From contig NZ_JAFBDA010000008.1 in NCBI RefSeq assembly GCF_016907995.1, positions 104,324 through 168,323 of the forward strand: a DNA stretch of 64,000 bases. The letters run 5' to 3'. Below the pieces are notes generated by a model. It did no database searches. It had not been told where the DNA came from and worked only from the letters and a program-made list of their open reading frames with translations. This document shows, piece after piece, positions 1-9,543 of the stretch. A program made the translations under genes and the position numbers. The stretch's first letter is position 1. The number at the start of each line of letters is the position of its first letter. This DNA is from Clostridium sardiniense (lineage in GTDB: Bacteria; Bacillota; Clostridia; Clostridiales; Clostridiaceae).

Positions 1-1
1 A

Positions 2-1864
2 AAAAAGGAATATAAGTATCTTTCAATATTTGTGGTGTGTATTTTTGTATTAATTTCAGCATTTTTAAGTTATAAGACAGCTATAGCATTTTTAGTAGGT
101 GCAGTATTCTCAATGCTTGCAGGATTTATAGGGATGAAGATTGCTGTTAAAGCAAATGTAAGAACAGCAAATGCAGCAAAGCATGGAATGAAAGAAGCAT
201 TAGGAGTAGCTTTTTCTGGTGGATCTGTTATGGGACTTTCAGTTGTAGGACTTGGAGTTGTGGGGCTTACTATTTTTGCAGTTATTTTTGATTTAAATGC
301 AGAGTATATAACAGGCTTTGGACTTGGCGCATCATCAATAGCACTATTTGCAAGAGTTGGTGGTGGTATATATACAAAGGCAGCAGATGTTGGAGCAGAT
401 TTAGTTGGAAAAGTAGAAGCTGGTATACCAGAAGATGATCCAAGAAATCCAGCTGTAATTGCAGATAATGTTGGAGATAATGTTGGAGATGTTTGTGGTA
501 TGGGAGCTGACCTTTTTGAATCTTATGTTGGATCAATAATTTCAGCTATAACACTTGGAGGTTTTGTATCAATAGTAGCAGGACGTGAGGCTATGATTTA
601 CCCCTTAATACTTGCTGCAATTGGAATTGTTGCATCACTTATAGGGATATTTGTAGTTAAAAGTTATAAGGGGGATGACCCTCAAAAGGCTTTAAACATA
701 GGAAGTTTCTTATCAGGAGGAATAGCCCTTATATTAAGTGCCATTGCATGTAATTATTTATTTAAAGACTTAAAATTCTTTATTCCAGTAGTAGTTGGTA
801 TATGTGTTGGTTTATTAATTGGGAAAATCACAGAAGTATACACATCATCAGATTATAAATCAGTAAAATTTATTGCAAAAGAATGTGAGACAGGAGCAGC
901 TACCAATATAATAGCTGGTCTTGCAGTTGGTATGAAATCAACAGTTATACCTATACTTTTAATAGTAATTGGAATATTAATTTCATTCTTTAAAACAGGT
1001 GGTGCAAGTGATTCTATTGTAGGATTATATGCAATTGCATTATCGGCAGTAGGAATGCTTGCTACAACAGCTATAACAGTTGCTGTTGATGCATATGGAC
1101 CAATAGCTGATAACGCTGGTGGAATAGCTGAAATGAGTGAGTTAGATGAAGGTATTAGAGAGATTACAGATAAACTTGATTCAGTTGGTAATACAACAGC
1201 AGCTATTGGAAAAGGATTTGCAATAGGTTCAGCAGCACTTACAGCTTTAGCTTTATTTGCATCATACACTCAAGCTGTAAAATTAGATTCAATAAATCTT
1301 TTAAATCCATTAACATTAGTTGGTGTGCTTATAGGTGGAATGCTTCCATTTTTATTTGGAGCACTTACAATGCAATCAGTTGGTAAGGCAGCAGGTCAAA
1401 TGGTAGAAGAAGTTAGAAGACAATTCAAAGAAAAGCCTGGAATATTAAAAGGTACAGATAAGCCAGATTATTCAACTTGTGTTGAAATTTCAACTAGAGC
1501 TGCTTTAAGAGAGATGCTAGTGCCAGGAATAATTGCAATTTTATCACCTATAATTGTAGGATTACTTTTAGGTGCAGAAGCACTTGCTGGATTAATAGCT
1601 GGAGGAGTTGTAACTGGTGTTATGATGGCTATACTTATGGCAAATGCAGGTGGTGCATGGGATAATGCTAAGAAGTATATAGAAGGTGGCGCATATGGTG
1701 GAAAAGGAAGCGAATGTCATAAAGCAGGTGTAGTTGGAGATACAGTTGGTGATCCATTTAAAGATACATCAGGACCAGCTATGAATATATTAATAAAGCT
1801 TATGACAATAGTTGCAGTTGTATTTGCACCACTTATAGTAGAATTTGGTGGGTTATTATTTTAA
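2..1864 (+). CDS. hppA: Membrane-bound pyrophosphatase (ion-pumping), 5' partial
   Basis: The reading frame is open from the left edge of the window (codons from base 2), so the true start lies outside and the first few dozen residues are missing. The product is a multi-spanning inner-membrane pyrophosphatase that couples PPi hydrolysis to Na+ or H+ export. The substrate loop [11 protein letters not shown] lies near 386-418, followed by the acidic DNVGDNVGD stretch, and the C-terminal [14 protein letters not shown] motif is present. The motif [10 protein letters not shown] (about 1186-1215) has Ala at the position that is Lys in K+-independent enzymes, so a K+-dependent type is inferred. Na+ versus H+ specificity cannot be decided by eye. 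A strong hairpin follows the stop codon. Confidence 0.95.
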   Translation, partial: KKEYKYLSIFVVCIFVLISAFLSYKTAIAFLVGAVFSMLAGFIGMKIAVKANVRTANAAKHGMKEALGVAFSGGSVMGLSVVGLGVVGLTIFAVIFDLNAEYITGFGLGASSIALFARVGGGIYTKAADVGADLVGKVEAGIPEDDPRNPAVIADNVGDNVGDVCGMGADLFESYVGSIISAITLGGFVSIVAGREAMIYPLILAAIGIVASLIGIFVVKSYKGDDPQKALNIGSFLSGGIALILSAIACNYLFKDLKFFIPVVVGICVGLLIGKITEVYTSSDYKSVKFIAKECETGAATNIIAGLAVGMKSTVIPILLIVIGILISFFKTGGASDSIVGLYAIALSAVGMLATTAITVAVDAYGPIADNAGGIAEMSELDEGIREITDKLDSVGNTTAAIGKGFAIGSAALTALALFASYTQAVKLDSINLLNPLTLVGVLIGGMLPFLFGALTMQSVGKAAGQMVEEVRRQFKEKPGILKGTDKPDYSTCVEISTRAALREMLVPGIIAILSPIIVGLLLGAEALAGLIAGGVVTGVMMAILMANAGGAWDNAKKYIEGGAYGGKGSECHKAGVVGDTVGDPFKDTSGPAMNILIKLMTIVAVVFAPLIVEFGGLLF

Positions 1865-1884
1865 AATATATATTTAGTTAAACT

Positions 1885-1928
1885 AGGAGTTATTATTTAG
1901 TATATGAACTAAATAATAACTCCTTTCC
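1885..1928 (+). terminator. Terminator after hppA
   Basis: A perfect 17-bp stem (1885-1901 with 1908-1924) and a 6-nt loop follow the hppA stop. The T-tail is short, so efficiency is uncertain. Confidence 0.7.
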
Positions 1929-2048
1929 ATATAAACTTCTAATAGAGGAATTATAGCTCATAATGTGTTAATATATAGATAGAATAATATATAACAATAG
2001 TGGGTAGCATATATTAAGAATATAGATAAATTAAATTGGAGGAATAAG

Positions 2049-3188
2049 ATGGGAATAAAAAATACATTATTGGATTTTATGCGTGAAGATGCATATAAAC
2101 CAATGGATTTAAAAGAATTAACATCAGTATTTGATATAAAATCAGACGAATATAGAGCTTTTAAAAAAGTATTAAAAGCAATGGAAAAGGAAGGCCTAGT
2201 CGTTAGAAATAAAAGCGATAAATATACTATTCCAGAAAGAGTAGGTTTAGTTGCAGGAAAACTTCAAGGACATCAAAGAGGATTTGGTTTCTTAATACCT
2301 GAAGCTGAAGGAGAAAAAGATGTGTTTATACCATCATCAGCAATGAACGGTGCTATGAATGGAGATAGAGTATTAGTTCATGTAACTAGAGATGATAAAA
2401 ATGGTAAGAAGAGAGAAGGAGAAATTGCTGAAATAGTAGAAAGAGCCAATAAAACAATAATTGGTGTCTATGAAAATAGCAGAAACTTTGGTTTTGTTGT
2501 GCCAGAAGATACAAGATTACACCAAGATATATTTGTAACTAAAAAAGATAGAAATGGTGCTAACGATGGTGATGTTGTAATAGTAGAAGTTACAAAGTGG
2601 CCAGAACAAAGAAGAAGCCCTGAAGGTGTTATAAAAGAAGTATTAGGACAAAAGGGAGACAAAGGACTTGATATTCTTACAATAATTAAGAAGTTTGGGC
2701 TTCCAGAAGAATTTCCTGATAAGGTATTAAATTTTGCAGATAGAATAGAAGAAGAGATAGATCCTAAAGAATATAAAAGAAGAACAGATTTTAGAGATTT
2801 AAAGATGGTAACTATTGATGGTGAAGATGCTAAAGATTTAGATGATGCAGTCTCAATAGAAAGATTACCAAATGGAAACTATAAATTAGGGGTTCATATA
2901 GCAGATGTTACTAATTACGTTAAAGAAGGTAACCCACTAGATAAAGAAGCACTAAAAAGAGGTACATCAGTATATCTTATAGATAGAGTTATACCAATGC
3001 TTCCAAAGAAACTTTCAAATGGTATATGTTCACTTAATCCTAAAGTAGATAGATTAACATTAAGTTGTATCATGGTAATTGATAAGAATGGTAAAGTTAT
3101 AGAACATGAAATCCATGAAGGTATAATTAAAACAAATGAAAGAATGACTTATACAGATGTAACTAAGATACTTAGAGATAAAGATTAA
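2049..3188 (+). CDS. rnr: RNase R N-terminal fragment (HTH, cold-shock domains, first half of RNB)
   Basis: This is the open part before the premature stop, 379 residues. It holds the helix-turn-helix, both cold-shock domains and the catalytic aspartates (TIDGEDAKDLDDAVS). It lacks the second half of the RNB barrel and the S1 domain. If translated as is, it could bind RNA but should not be a working nuclease. Confidence 0.6.
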   Translation: MGIKNTLLDFMREDAYKPMDLKELTSVFDIKSDEYRAFKKVLKAMEKEGLVVRNKSDKYTIPERVGLVAGKLQGHQRGFGFLIPEAEGEKDVFIPSSAMNGAMNGDRVLVHVTRDDKNGKKREGEIAEIVERANKTIIGVYENSRNFGFVVPEDTRLHQDIFVTKKDRNGANDGDVVIVEVTKWPEQRRSPEGVIKEVLGQKGDKGLDILTIIKKFGLPEEFPDKVLNFADRIEEEIDPKEYKRRTDFRDLKMVTIDGEDAKDLDDAVSIERLPNGNYKLGVHIADVTNYVKEGNPLDKEALKRGTSVYLIDRVIPMLPKKLSNGICSLNPKVDRLTLSCIMVIDKNGKVIEHEIHEGIIKTNERMTYTDVTKILRDKD

Positions 3189-3233
3189 GAACTAATTAAA
3201 AAGTATGATTACTTATATGATGATTTCTTAGCT

Positions 3234-4295
3234 ATGGAAGAACTTGCAAATATATTAAATAAAAAGAGAATGAGAAGAGGCGCTATTGATTTTGATTTTG
3301 AAGAAGCAAAAATCACTTTAAATCCTTTAGGTAAGCCAATTGAAATAAAGCCTTATCCAAGAGAAATAGCAAATAGAATAATAGAAGAATTCATGCTTGC
3401 GTGTAATGAAACTATAGCTGAATATATGTATTGGACTAATCTACCATTTGTATATAGAGTCCATGAAAATCCAGATGAAGAAAAGCTAACAAAGTTTAGA
3501 GAATTTATATATAATCTTGGATACACAATGAAGTGGAGTCAAGATATACAGCCAAGAGCACTTCAAGAAGTTTTAGAGAAGGTTAAGGGTAAAAAGGAAG
3601 AAGCTGTAGTAAGTACACTTCTTTTAAGATCAATGATGAAGGCTAGATATTCACCAGAAAGTCTTGGTCACTTTGGTTTAGCAGCAAGGTATTACTGTCA
3701 CTTTACTTCACCAATTAGAAGATATCCAGACCTTCAAATCCATAGAATCATAAAAGAACAAATAAATGGTAAGATTGATGGAGGAAGAGCTAAGAAGCTA
3801 ATTGGAATAGTTGATTATGCATCAAAGCAATCATCAGAAACAGAAAGAGTAGCTCAAGAGGCTGAAAGAGAAGTTGATGATTTAAAGAAAGCAGAATATA
3901 TGCAAGATAGAATTGGAGAAGAATTTGACGGAATTGTTTCTTCAGTTACATCATTTGGTATGTTCGTTGAACTTCCAAGCACTATAGAAGGATTAGTTCA
4001 TATAACTGCTTTAGAAGATGACTATTATGTATATGATGAAAATCATTTAGCTTTAATTGGAGAAAGAACAAAGAATATTTATAGATTAGGTGATGAAGTT
4101 AAAGTTAAATGTAGTAAGGTAGATATTGCAAATAGAGAAATTTACTTTGATTTAATAAAAGAAGAAGAGGAAGAAAAAGAAGAAGAAGCTTTAAAAGAAT
4201 TCCAAGAGAGACTTCCTCAAGTTAAAAAAGAAGTAAAAGAAGCTTTAGCAAGAGTTGAAGAGATAGAAGAAGAAAAAGAATCAGAATTAGAATAG
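3234..4295 (+). CDS. rnr: RNase R C-terminal fragment (rest of RNB, S1 domain)
   Basis: This is the open part after the premature stop. It carries the RNB motif HFTSPIRRYPDLQ, an S1 RNA-binding domain (starting GEEFDGIVSSVTSFGMFVE) and a Glu/Lys-rich tail. The first ATG after the stop is at 3234, but no ribosome binding site precedes it, so separate translation is doubtful. It is listed because automated annotation may call it as its own gene. Confidence 0.5.
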   Translation: MEELANILNKKRMRRGAIDFDFEEAKITLNPLGKPIEIKPYPREIANRIIEEFMLACNETIAEYMYWTNLPFVYRVHENPDEEKLTKFREFIYNLGYTMKWSQDIQPRALQEVLEKVKGKKEEAVVSTLLLRSMMKARYSPESLGHFGLAARYYCHFTSPIRRYPDLQIHRIIKEQINGKIDGGRAKKLIGIVDYASKQSSETERVAQEAEREVDDLKKAEYMQDRIGEEFDGIVSSVTSFGMFVELPSTIEGLVHITALEDDYYVYDENHLALIGERTKNIYRLGDEVKVKCSKVDIANREIYFDLIKEEEEEKEEEALKEFQERLPQVKKEVKEALARVEEIEEEKESELE

Positions 4296-4312
4296 TCTAA
4301 TAAATTAAAAAG

Positions 4313-4366
4313 GAAGCTATCATTGAGTTATCTGGAAGGGTAATTATAAATGATAGCTTCATTTAG
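4313..4366 (+). terminator. Possible hairpin terminator after rnr
   Basis: A 12-bp inverted repeat (4313-4324 with 4349-4360) encloses a 24-nt loop just after the rnr stop. The loop is large and the T-tail weak. Confidence 0.4.
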
Positions 4367-4485
4367 TTAAAGAATATATAAAAAATATATAGCGATACAC
4401 TTTTTATATATAATTGCTAATAGGCTCAATATATAATATAATTTTATTAAGTTATATAGTGGTAAATAAAAAGTAGGTGAAAAAG

Positions 4486-4956
4486 ATGGTAAGAAAGAAA
4501 AACTCAAATACTTTAGCAGAGAATAGAAAAGCGAGACATGATTATTTTATAGAAGAAACAATTGAAGCTGGCTTAGAATTAGTTGGAACAGAAGTTAAAT
4601 CTATAAGAAATGGTAGAGCAAATCTTAAAGAATGTTATGCTGAAGTTAGAACTGGTGAAATATTTATTAGAGGAATGCATGTAAGTCCTTATGAGCAAGG
4701 AAATATATTTAATGTAGATCCATTAAGAGATAGAAAGCTTCTTCTTCATAAAGAACAAATAGGAAGACTTGCAGGACTTGTATCTAGAGAGGGACTTACG
4801 CTTATACCTTTATCTCTTTATCTTAAGAATGGAAGAGTTAAAGTTGCACTTGGAGTTTGTAAGGGTAAGAAAGACTATGATAAGAGAAATTCATTACTAG
4901 AAAAAGCTCATAATAGAGAAATGCAAAGAGAACTTAAAAATAGAAATAGATATTAA
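4486..4956 (+). CDS. smpB: SsrA-binding protein SmpB
   Basis: SmpB is the tmRNA partner that delivers alanyl-tmRNA to stalled ribosomes for trans-translation. The 156-residue product has the family hallmarks: N-terminal [10 protein letters not shown], then [13 protein letters not shown] and NLKECYAEV in the beta barrel, LLLHKEQI, and a basic C-terminal tail ([17 protein letters not shown]) that enters the decoding channel. An in-frame GTG at 4477 lies inside the AGGTGA ribosome binding site, so the ATG at 4486 is chosen. It follows rnr as in other Firmicutes. Its RNA partner ssrA is not adjacent here but about 15.7 kb downstream. Confidence 0.95.
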   Translation: MVRKKNSNTLAENRKARHDYFIEETIEAGLELVGTEVKSIRNGRANLKECYAEVRTGEIFIRGMHVSPYEQGNIFNVDPLRDRKLLLHKEQIGRLAGLVSREGLTLIPLSLYLKNGRVKVALGVCKGKKDYDKRNSLLEKAHNREMQRELKNRNRY

Positions 4957-4960
4957 TAAA

Positions 4961-4998
4961 GAGAGTATTCTAATTAAATTGGAGTACTCTTTTTATTA
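4961..4998 (+). terminator. Terminator after smpB
   Basis: AGAGTA/TACTCT stem with a T-rich tail directly after the smpB stop. Confidence 0.7.
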
Positions 4999-5222
4999 CG
5001 CTTAATATTATATATTTAATTAATTGATAGTTAAAAGTTTAAACTAGTTTATAACATGTTTTGTTATGATGTTTTTATTATACTAATTTAGTAGTTAAAT
5101 CAAAATTGTAAATCCAATTTGTAAACTTTGATAAATAAATTAGAATTCAAGAAATTTAGTATTATAATAGTAAAGAAGGATTTTTTTTCTAAAACGAGAC
5201 GTTGTAGCAGGGGGAATTTTAT

Positions 5223-7154
5223 ATGGAGATTGATAATAAAAATACAATAATGAGTTCTCACAAGAGAAGTAGAGAATATGGAATAAAGGAAAATAATAAA
5301 GGACCTAAAAGAAGTATTAAGAATAGCGAATTAAAAATAGTATTAGAAGAAAATGTAGAGCTTATAAAAATAGCAAAGATATATATGAATATGTTCAAAG
5401 ATGTTCTTAAAGATGAGAAGTTTATAATAGTGCTTACAGATAAAGATGGTTGTATATTACACATAAGTGGAAAAGAAAATGTAGTAAAAGAATATGCAAA
5501 GTTAAATATAATTGTAGGAATGTATATGGGTGAGAAAAGTATTGGAACGAATGCTATGGCAGTTGCAATAGAAGAAGATAGAGCAGTTCAAGTAACCGCA
5601 GATGAGCATTATATAGATATTTTTAAAAGACTTACATGCTCAGCTGCGCCTATACATGGAAAAGGTGGCAAAATAATAGGGACATTAAATTTAACATCAG
5701 AATGGGAGAATAAACATCCTCACTCATTAGGATTAGTTTTATTTGGAGTTAAAGCTATAGAGAATGAATTAGTAAGACTACATATAAATGAAGTTCTTAA
5801 AGAAGCTTATAATTATGTAGGAAGTGTTATAAATAACGTAGATAAAGGAATAATAACTTTAGATTCTGATGGATGTATAAATAATGTTAATGAACTTGCT
5901 TGTGAAGTTATTGGGTTAAAATCTTTAGATTTATTAAATAAAAAGGTTGAAAGCATAATACCTGGATGGAAAAATATTAATTTAAGTTTTAAAAAGAATA
6001 ATTATAATACATATATGAAAGAGATAAAGTTTTTAAATGATACAAGCAATAGAATATTAATAACAGTAAAGCCTATAAGATTAGAGGATAAAATCATAGG
6101 TTCTGTAATCATTATGAGTAAAGAAAAAGAAAATAAAGAGAATAAATCTTCAGGTGCGTATAAAACCTTTGATGATATATTAGGATCTAGTGATGCAATA
6201 TTAAATGTTATAACTAATTGTAAAGTAGTAGCTAATAGCCCATCTACTATTTTAATAGAAGGAGAAAGTGGAACTGGTAAAGAGGTATTGGCACAAGCTA
6301 TACATAATTTTAGTTATAGAAGAGATCATAGATTTGTTGCTATAAACTGTGGAGCTATTCCTAAAAATTTAATTGAAAGTGAATTATTTGGATATGAAGA
6401 AGGAGCATTTACAGGAGCTAAAAAGGGTGGAAAGATAGGCAAATTTGAATTAGCTAATGGAGGAACAATATTCTTAGATGAAATTGGAGAAATGCCTCTT
6501 GAAATGCAAGTACATCTTCTTAGAGTTATCCAAGAAAGTAGAATTAGTAGAGTAGGTAGTGACAAAGAGATACCTATAGATGTTAGAATAATTGCGGCTA
6601 CTAATAAGGATTTGAAAGAAGAGGTTAGAAATGGAAAATTTAGAGAAGACTTATTTTATAGGTTAAGTGTTATTCCTATAAATCTTCCACCTCTTAGAGA
6701 TAGAAAAGGAGATGTAGAAAAACTTATTGAGCATTTCTTAAGAGTAAAAGCATTTAAATTAAATAAAGAAGTTCCAAAGATAAATGCTAAGCTTTATAAT
6801 AAATTAATTAATTATTCGTGGCCGGGAAATATTAGAGAGCTTGAAAATTGTATTGAAAATATAGTTAATCTAGATGGAGATATATCATATAAGTTTGTTG
6901 GAAATATAGATGAAGATTCTAAAGGTTGTGATATAGAAAAAGAAATTGCAACAGGGGGTGTAGAATATAATACTTCATCAAAGGATGGTATATATATAGA
7001 AATAGGAAATGATTTTAATATAAAAGATATAGAAAAAACATTAATTGAAAAGGCTATTAAATGTAATGATTATAATATGAGTAAAACTGCAAAGGCTCTT
7101 GGTATAAGTAGAAATACTTTATATTATAAGCTTGATAAATATAATATATATTAA
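5223..7154 (+). CDS. Sigma-54-dependent transcriptional activator (GAF-PAS-AAA+-Fis)
   Basis: This is an enhancer-binding protein of 643 residues that activates RNA polymerase carrying sigma-54. Order of domains: GAF-like sensor (about 60-190, with SIGTNAMA), PAS (about 195-300), AAA+ (about 315-540) with Walker A GESGTGKE near 347, the sigma-54 contact loop GAFTGA near 394, Walker B FLDE near 417 and the R-finger region FREDLFYRL, then a C-terminal Fis-type helix-turn-helix (MSKTAKALGISRNTLYYKL). A GGGGGA site precedes the ATG. The next gene, an iron alcohol dehydrogenase, has a sigma-54 promoter, so this activator very likely controls it. The ligand is unknown; the AcoR/AdhR-like architecture suggests a small metabolite such as an aldehyde or alcohol. 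Confidence 0.93.
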   Translation: MEIDNKNTIMSSHKRSREYGIKENNKGPKRSIKNSELKIVLEENVELIKIAKIYMNMFKDVLKDEKFIIVLTDKDGCILHISGKENVVKEYAKLNIIVGMYMGEKSIGTNAMAVAIEEDRAVQVTADEHYIDIFKRLTCSAAPIHGKGGKIIGTLNLTSEWENKHPHSLGLVLFGVKAIENELVRLHINEVLKEAYNYVGSVINNVDKGIITLDSDGCINNVNELACEVIGLKSLDLLNKKVESIIPGWKNINLSFKKNNYNTYMKEIKFLNDTSNRILITVKPIRLEDKIIGSVIIMSKEKENKENKSSGAYKTFDDILGSSDAILNVITNCKVVANSPSTILIEGESGTGKEVLAQAIHNFSYRRDHRFVAINCGAIPKNLIESELFGYEEGAFTGAKKGGKIGKFELANGGTIFLDEIGEMPLEMQVHLLRVIQESRISRVGSDKEIPIDVRIIAATNKDLKEEVRNGKFREDLFYRLSVIPINLPPLRDRKGDVEKLIEHFLRVKAFKLNKEVPKINAKLYNKLINYSWPGNIRELENCIENIVNLDGDISYKFVGNIDEDSKGCDIEKEIATGGVEYNTSSKDGIYIEIGNDFNIKDIEKTLIEKAIKCNDYNMSKTAKALGISRNTLYYKLDKYNIY

Positions 7155-7155
7155 G

Positions 7156-7189
7156 TGTCCTAAAATCTAACGATGTCCTAAAATCTAAC
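7156..7189 (+). promoter_or_regulatory. Tandem 16-bp repeats, candidate activator-binding sites
   Basis: Two identical copies of TGTCCTAAAATCTAAC (7156-7171 and 7174-7189) sit in tandem with an 18-bp period, right after the activator stop codon. They lie about 135-170 bp upstream of the predicted start of the adh transcript, the usual distance for sites bound by sigma-54 activators. Binding is inferred. Confidence 0.6.
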
Positions 7190-7296
7190 ATAAAATATAA
7201 AAATGTGTAGTAAAATAGTACATGTGGATTATTTGTAAAAATCAAAGATTGTTAAAAAAATGACGTGGTTGTGAGAAAATCGTTAAATTTATAACA

Positions 7297-7313
7297 TTGG
7301 CATGGTAATTGCT
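7297..7313 (+). promoter_or_regulatory. Sigma-54 (-24/-12) promoter of the alcohol dehydrogenase gene
   Basis: TTGGCATGGTAATTGCT matches the sigma-54 consensus TTGGCAC-N5-TTGCT, with GG at 7299-7300 and GC at 7311-7312, exactly 12 bp apart. Predicted start is near 7324. Confidence 0.85.
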
Positions 7314-7384
7314 AATATATAATAACGTAAATGAAAACAATTTAAATTATTTATAAATATAGTGTGTTTAGGAGGAGTTTGGTT

Positions 7385-8551
7385 ATGGCACGTTTTACAT
7401 TACCAAGAGATATTTATCATGGAAAAGGTTCAATTGATGTATTAAAAGAAATTGAAGGTAAGAAGGCAATTATAGTAATGGGTGGAGGCTCAATGAGAAG
7501 ATTTGGTTTCTTACAAAAAATTGAGGACAACTTAAAGGCTGCAGGACTTGAAGTTATGGTATTTGATGGAGTTGAATCTGATCCATCAGTTGAGACTGTA
7601 ATGAAAGGTGCAGAAGCTATGAGAAGCTTTGAGCCAGATTGGATAATTGGATTAGGTGGAGGTTCACCAATAGATGCAGCGAAGGCTATGTGGATATTCT
7701 ATGAGTACCCAGATTTTACCTTTAAAGAAGCGATAGTTCCATTTGGATTACCTAAATTAAGAAAGAAAGCTAAATTTATAGCTATAGCGTCAACTAGCGG
7801 AACAGCTACAGAAGTAACTGCTTTTTCAGTTATAACTGATTATGAAGCTAAAATTAAATATCCTTTAGCTGATTTTAATATAACTCCAGATATAGCAATA
7901 GTAGATCCAGATCTTGCAGAAACAATGCCACAAAAATTAGTTGCACATACAGGAATGGATGCTATGACACATGCAATGGAAGCGTATGTTTCAACAATAG
8001 CAGATAATTTTACAGATCCATTAGCTTTAAAAGCGATTGAAATGGTTAGAGATAATATTAAAAAATCATATGATGGAGATAAACATGCAAGAGCAGAAAT
8101 GCATGATGCCCAATGTTTAGCAGGGATGGCATTTAGTAATGTTTCTCTTGGAATAGTTCATTCAATGGCTCATAAAATCGGTGGTGTGTTCCATGTACCT
8201 CATGGATGTGCAAATGCTATAATGCTTCCTTCAGTAATAGAATTTAATGCTGCTGTATGCGGAGAAAGATACGCTAAAATAGCTAAAATGTTAAATTTAG
8301 AAGGAAAAAATGATAAAGAATTAACAAAGTCATTAGTTAAATTAATAAGAGATTTAAATAAAGAATTAAATATACCAGCTACATTTAAGGAATATGGAGT
8401 AGATGAAGCAGAGTTCTTAGCTAACTTAGCTTTCATGGCTGAAAATGCAGTTGCAGATGCTTGCACAGTAACTAATCCAAGAAAAGTAGTTCCAGAAGAA
8501 ATAGAAAAGATATATAAAGCATCATTCTATGGAGAAGAAGTAGACTTTTAA
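7385..8551 (+). CDS. Iron-containing alcohol dehydrogenase
   Basis: A cytoplasmic group III (Fe-dependent) alcohol dehydrogenase of 388 residues that interconverts an aldehyde and an alcohol with NAD(P)H. The GGGS motifs (GLGGGSPIDAAKAM) bind the nucleotide. The metal-binding region includes TGMDAMTHAMEAY and the His-rich GIVHSMAHKIGG...HVPHG segment. An in-frame GTG at 7364 is rejected because the AGGAGGAG ribosome binding site falls inside it; the ATG at 7385 is correctly spaced. It is expressed from a sigma-54 promoter and probably activated by the regulator encoded just upstream. The natural substrate (ethanol, butanol or another alcohol) cannot be told from sequence. Confidence 0.92.
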   Translation: MARFTLPRDIYHGKGSIDVLKEIEGKKAIIVMGGGSMRRFGFLQKIEDNLKAAGLEVMVFDGVESDPSVETVMKGAEAMRSFEPDWIIGLGGGSPIDAAKAMWIFYEYPDFTFKEAIVPFGLPKLRKKAKFIAIASTSGTATEVTAFSVITDYEAKIKYPLADFNITPDIAIVDPDLAETMPQKLVAHTGMDAMTHAMEAYVSTIADNFTDPLALKAIEMVRDNIKKSYDGDKHARAEMHDAQCLAGMAFSNVSLGIVHSMAHKIGGVFHVPHGCANAIMLPSVIEFNAAVCGERYAKIAKMLNLEGKNDKELTKSLVKLIRDLNKELNIPATFKEYGVDEAEFLANLAFMAENAVADACTVTNPRKVVPEEIEKIYKASFYGEEVDF

Positions 8552-8572
8552 TTTAAAAAATATAAAAATATC

Positions 8573-8612
8573 TAAAAGCTCCCAGAAAGACTTTTGATGG
8601 GAGCTTTTAGTA
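8573..8612 (+). terminator. Terminator after the alcohol dehydrogenase
   Basis: 12-bp stem TAAAAGCTCCCA (8573-8584) with TGGGAGCTTTTA (8598-8609). Confidence 0.75.
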
Positions 8613-8652
8613 AGTTAAATAGGCAAAATATATTAAAAGGAGTAGGGCTAAC

Positions 8653-9543
8653 ATGTATAAGATAGTTTCAAAGAGAGAACTTACAAATAACATATACTTA
8701 ATGGATATAGAAGCGAAGAGAGTAGCAAAATCAGCAAAGCCAGGGCAGTTTATAATAATTAAAAATGATGAAAAAGGTGAGAGAATACCATTAACAATTG
8801 CAGATTTCAATAAAGAAAAAGGAACTGTAAGCATAGTATTTCAAACAGTTGGACAAGGAACTAAGGAATTAGCAAAATATGAAGTGGGGGATTACATAAA
8901 AGATTTTGTGGGACCTCTTGGAAAACCAAGTGAATTCGTTGCAGAAGATTTAGAAAAGCTTAAGAATAAAAAATTAATATTTATAGCTGGTGGTGTTGGG
9001 GCAGCACCTATATATCCACAAGTTAAATGGATGAAAGAGCATGGTATAGATGTTGATGTAATAATAGGAAGTAGAACTAAGGATCTTTTAATCTTAGAAG
9101 ATGAAATGAAAGAGGTAGCTAAGAATCTTTACGTTGCAACAGATGATGGATCTTATGGATTTAATGGAAGAGTTACTGATATGTTAAATCATTTAGTTAA
9201 AGAAGAAGGAAAGCATTATGATGAAGCAATTGTCATAGGACCTATGATAATGATGAAATTTATGTGCATGTTAACTAAAGAATTAAATATTCCTACAATA
9301 GTTAGCTTAAATCCTATTATGGTAGATGGTACTGGCATGTGTGGAGCATGTAGAGTAACTGTTGGAGATGAAGTAAAGTTTGCTTGCGTTGATGGTCCAG
9401 AATTTGATGGACACTTAATAAATTTTGATGAAGCTATGAGAAGACAAAATATGTATAAGACAGAAGAAGGAAGAGCTATCCTTAAGGAAAAAGAAGGGGA
9501 TACTCATCATGGTGGATGTGGACATTGCGGAGGTGAAGAATAA
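8653..9543 (+). CDS. nfnA: NfnA: NADH-dependent ferredoxin:NADP+ oxidoreductase, subunit A
   Basis: The small subunit of the electron-bifurcating transhydrogenase NfnAB, which balances NADH, NADPH and reduced ferredoxin in the cytoplasm. The 296-residue protein has the ferredoxin-reductase fold: an FAD-binding barrel (RIPLTIADF near residue 37), an NAD-binding domain starting FIAGGVGAAPIYPQ, and a [2Fe-2S] site with Cys in GTGMCGACRV and a later FACVDG. It ends in a short Cys/His/Gly tail. The family also includes dihydroorotate and sulfide dehydrogenase electron-transfer subunits, but the partner gene settles the call. The stop overlaps the nfnB start (TAATG), suggesting translational coupling. 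Confidence 0.9.
   Translation: MYKIVSKRELTNNIYLMDIEAKRVAKSAKPGQFIIIKNDEKGERIPLTIADFNKEKGTVSIVFQTVGQGTKELAKYEVGDYIKDFVGPLGKPSEFVAEDLEKLKNKKLIFIAGGVGAAPIYPQVKWMKEHGIDVDVIIGSRTKDLLILEDEMKEVAKNLYVATDDGSYGFNGRVTDMLNHLVKEEGKHYDEAIVIGPMIMMKFMCMLTKELNIPTIVSLNPIMVDGTGMCGACRVTVGDEVKFACVDGPEFDGHLINFDEAMRRQNMYKTEEGRAILKEKEGDTHHGGCGHCGGEE

Larger units (their letters stand above)
2049..4295 (+). pseudogene. rnr: Ribonuclease R, interrupted by one in-frame TAA
   Basis: A strong GGAGG site precedes the ATG at 2049. Reading frame 2049-4295 encodes a full-length RNase R of 748 codons except for one TAA at 3186-3188. The codons on either side read ILRDKD-stop-ELIKKYDYLYDDF, a smooth continuation in the same frame, so one substitution (for example GAA to TAA) explains it. 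Domains in order are an N-terminal helix-turn-helix, two cold-shock domains, an RNB catalytic domain with the Asp cluster DGEDAKDLDD, and an S1 domain near residues 635-715. RNase R is a processive 3'-5' exonuclease that works with SmpB-tmRNA, and smpB follows. The stop splits the RNB domain, so neither half should be active. Alternatives are a sequencing error or stop readthrough. Confidence 0.85.

Noticed and set aside
282..536. Reverse-strand ORF opposite hppA
   Set aside because: Gln/Leu/His-rich composition is the mirror of the hppA codons; no ribosome binding site.
3189..3233. Independent translation start for the RNase R C-terminal half
   Set aside because: No ribosome binding site near the ATG at 3234; continuity of the family sequence through the stop favours a broken gene.
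7156..7189. Tandem repeats as a transposon or att trace
   Set aside because: Only two short copies, no mobile gene nearby, and the position fits enhancer sites of the sigma-54 promoter better.
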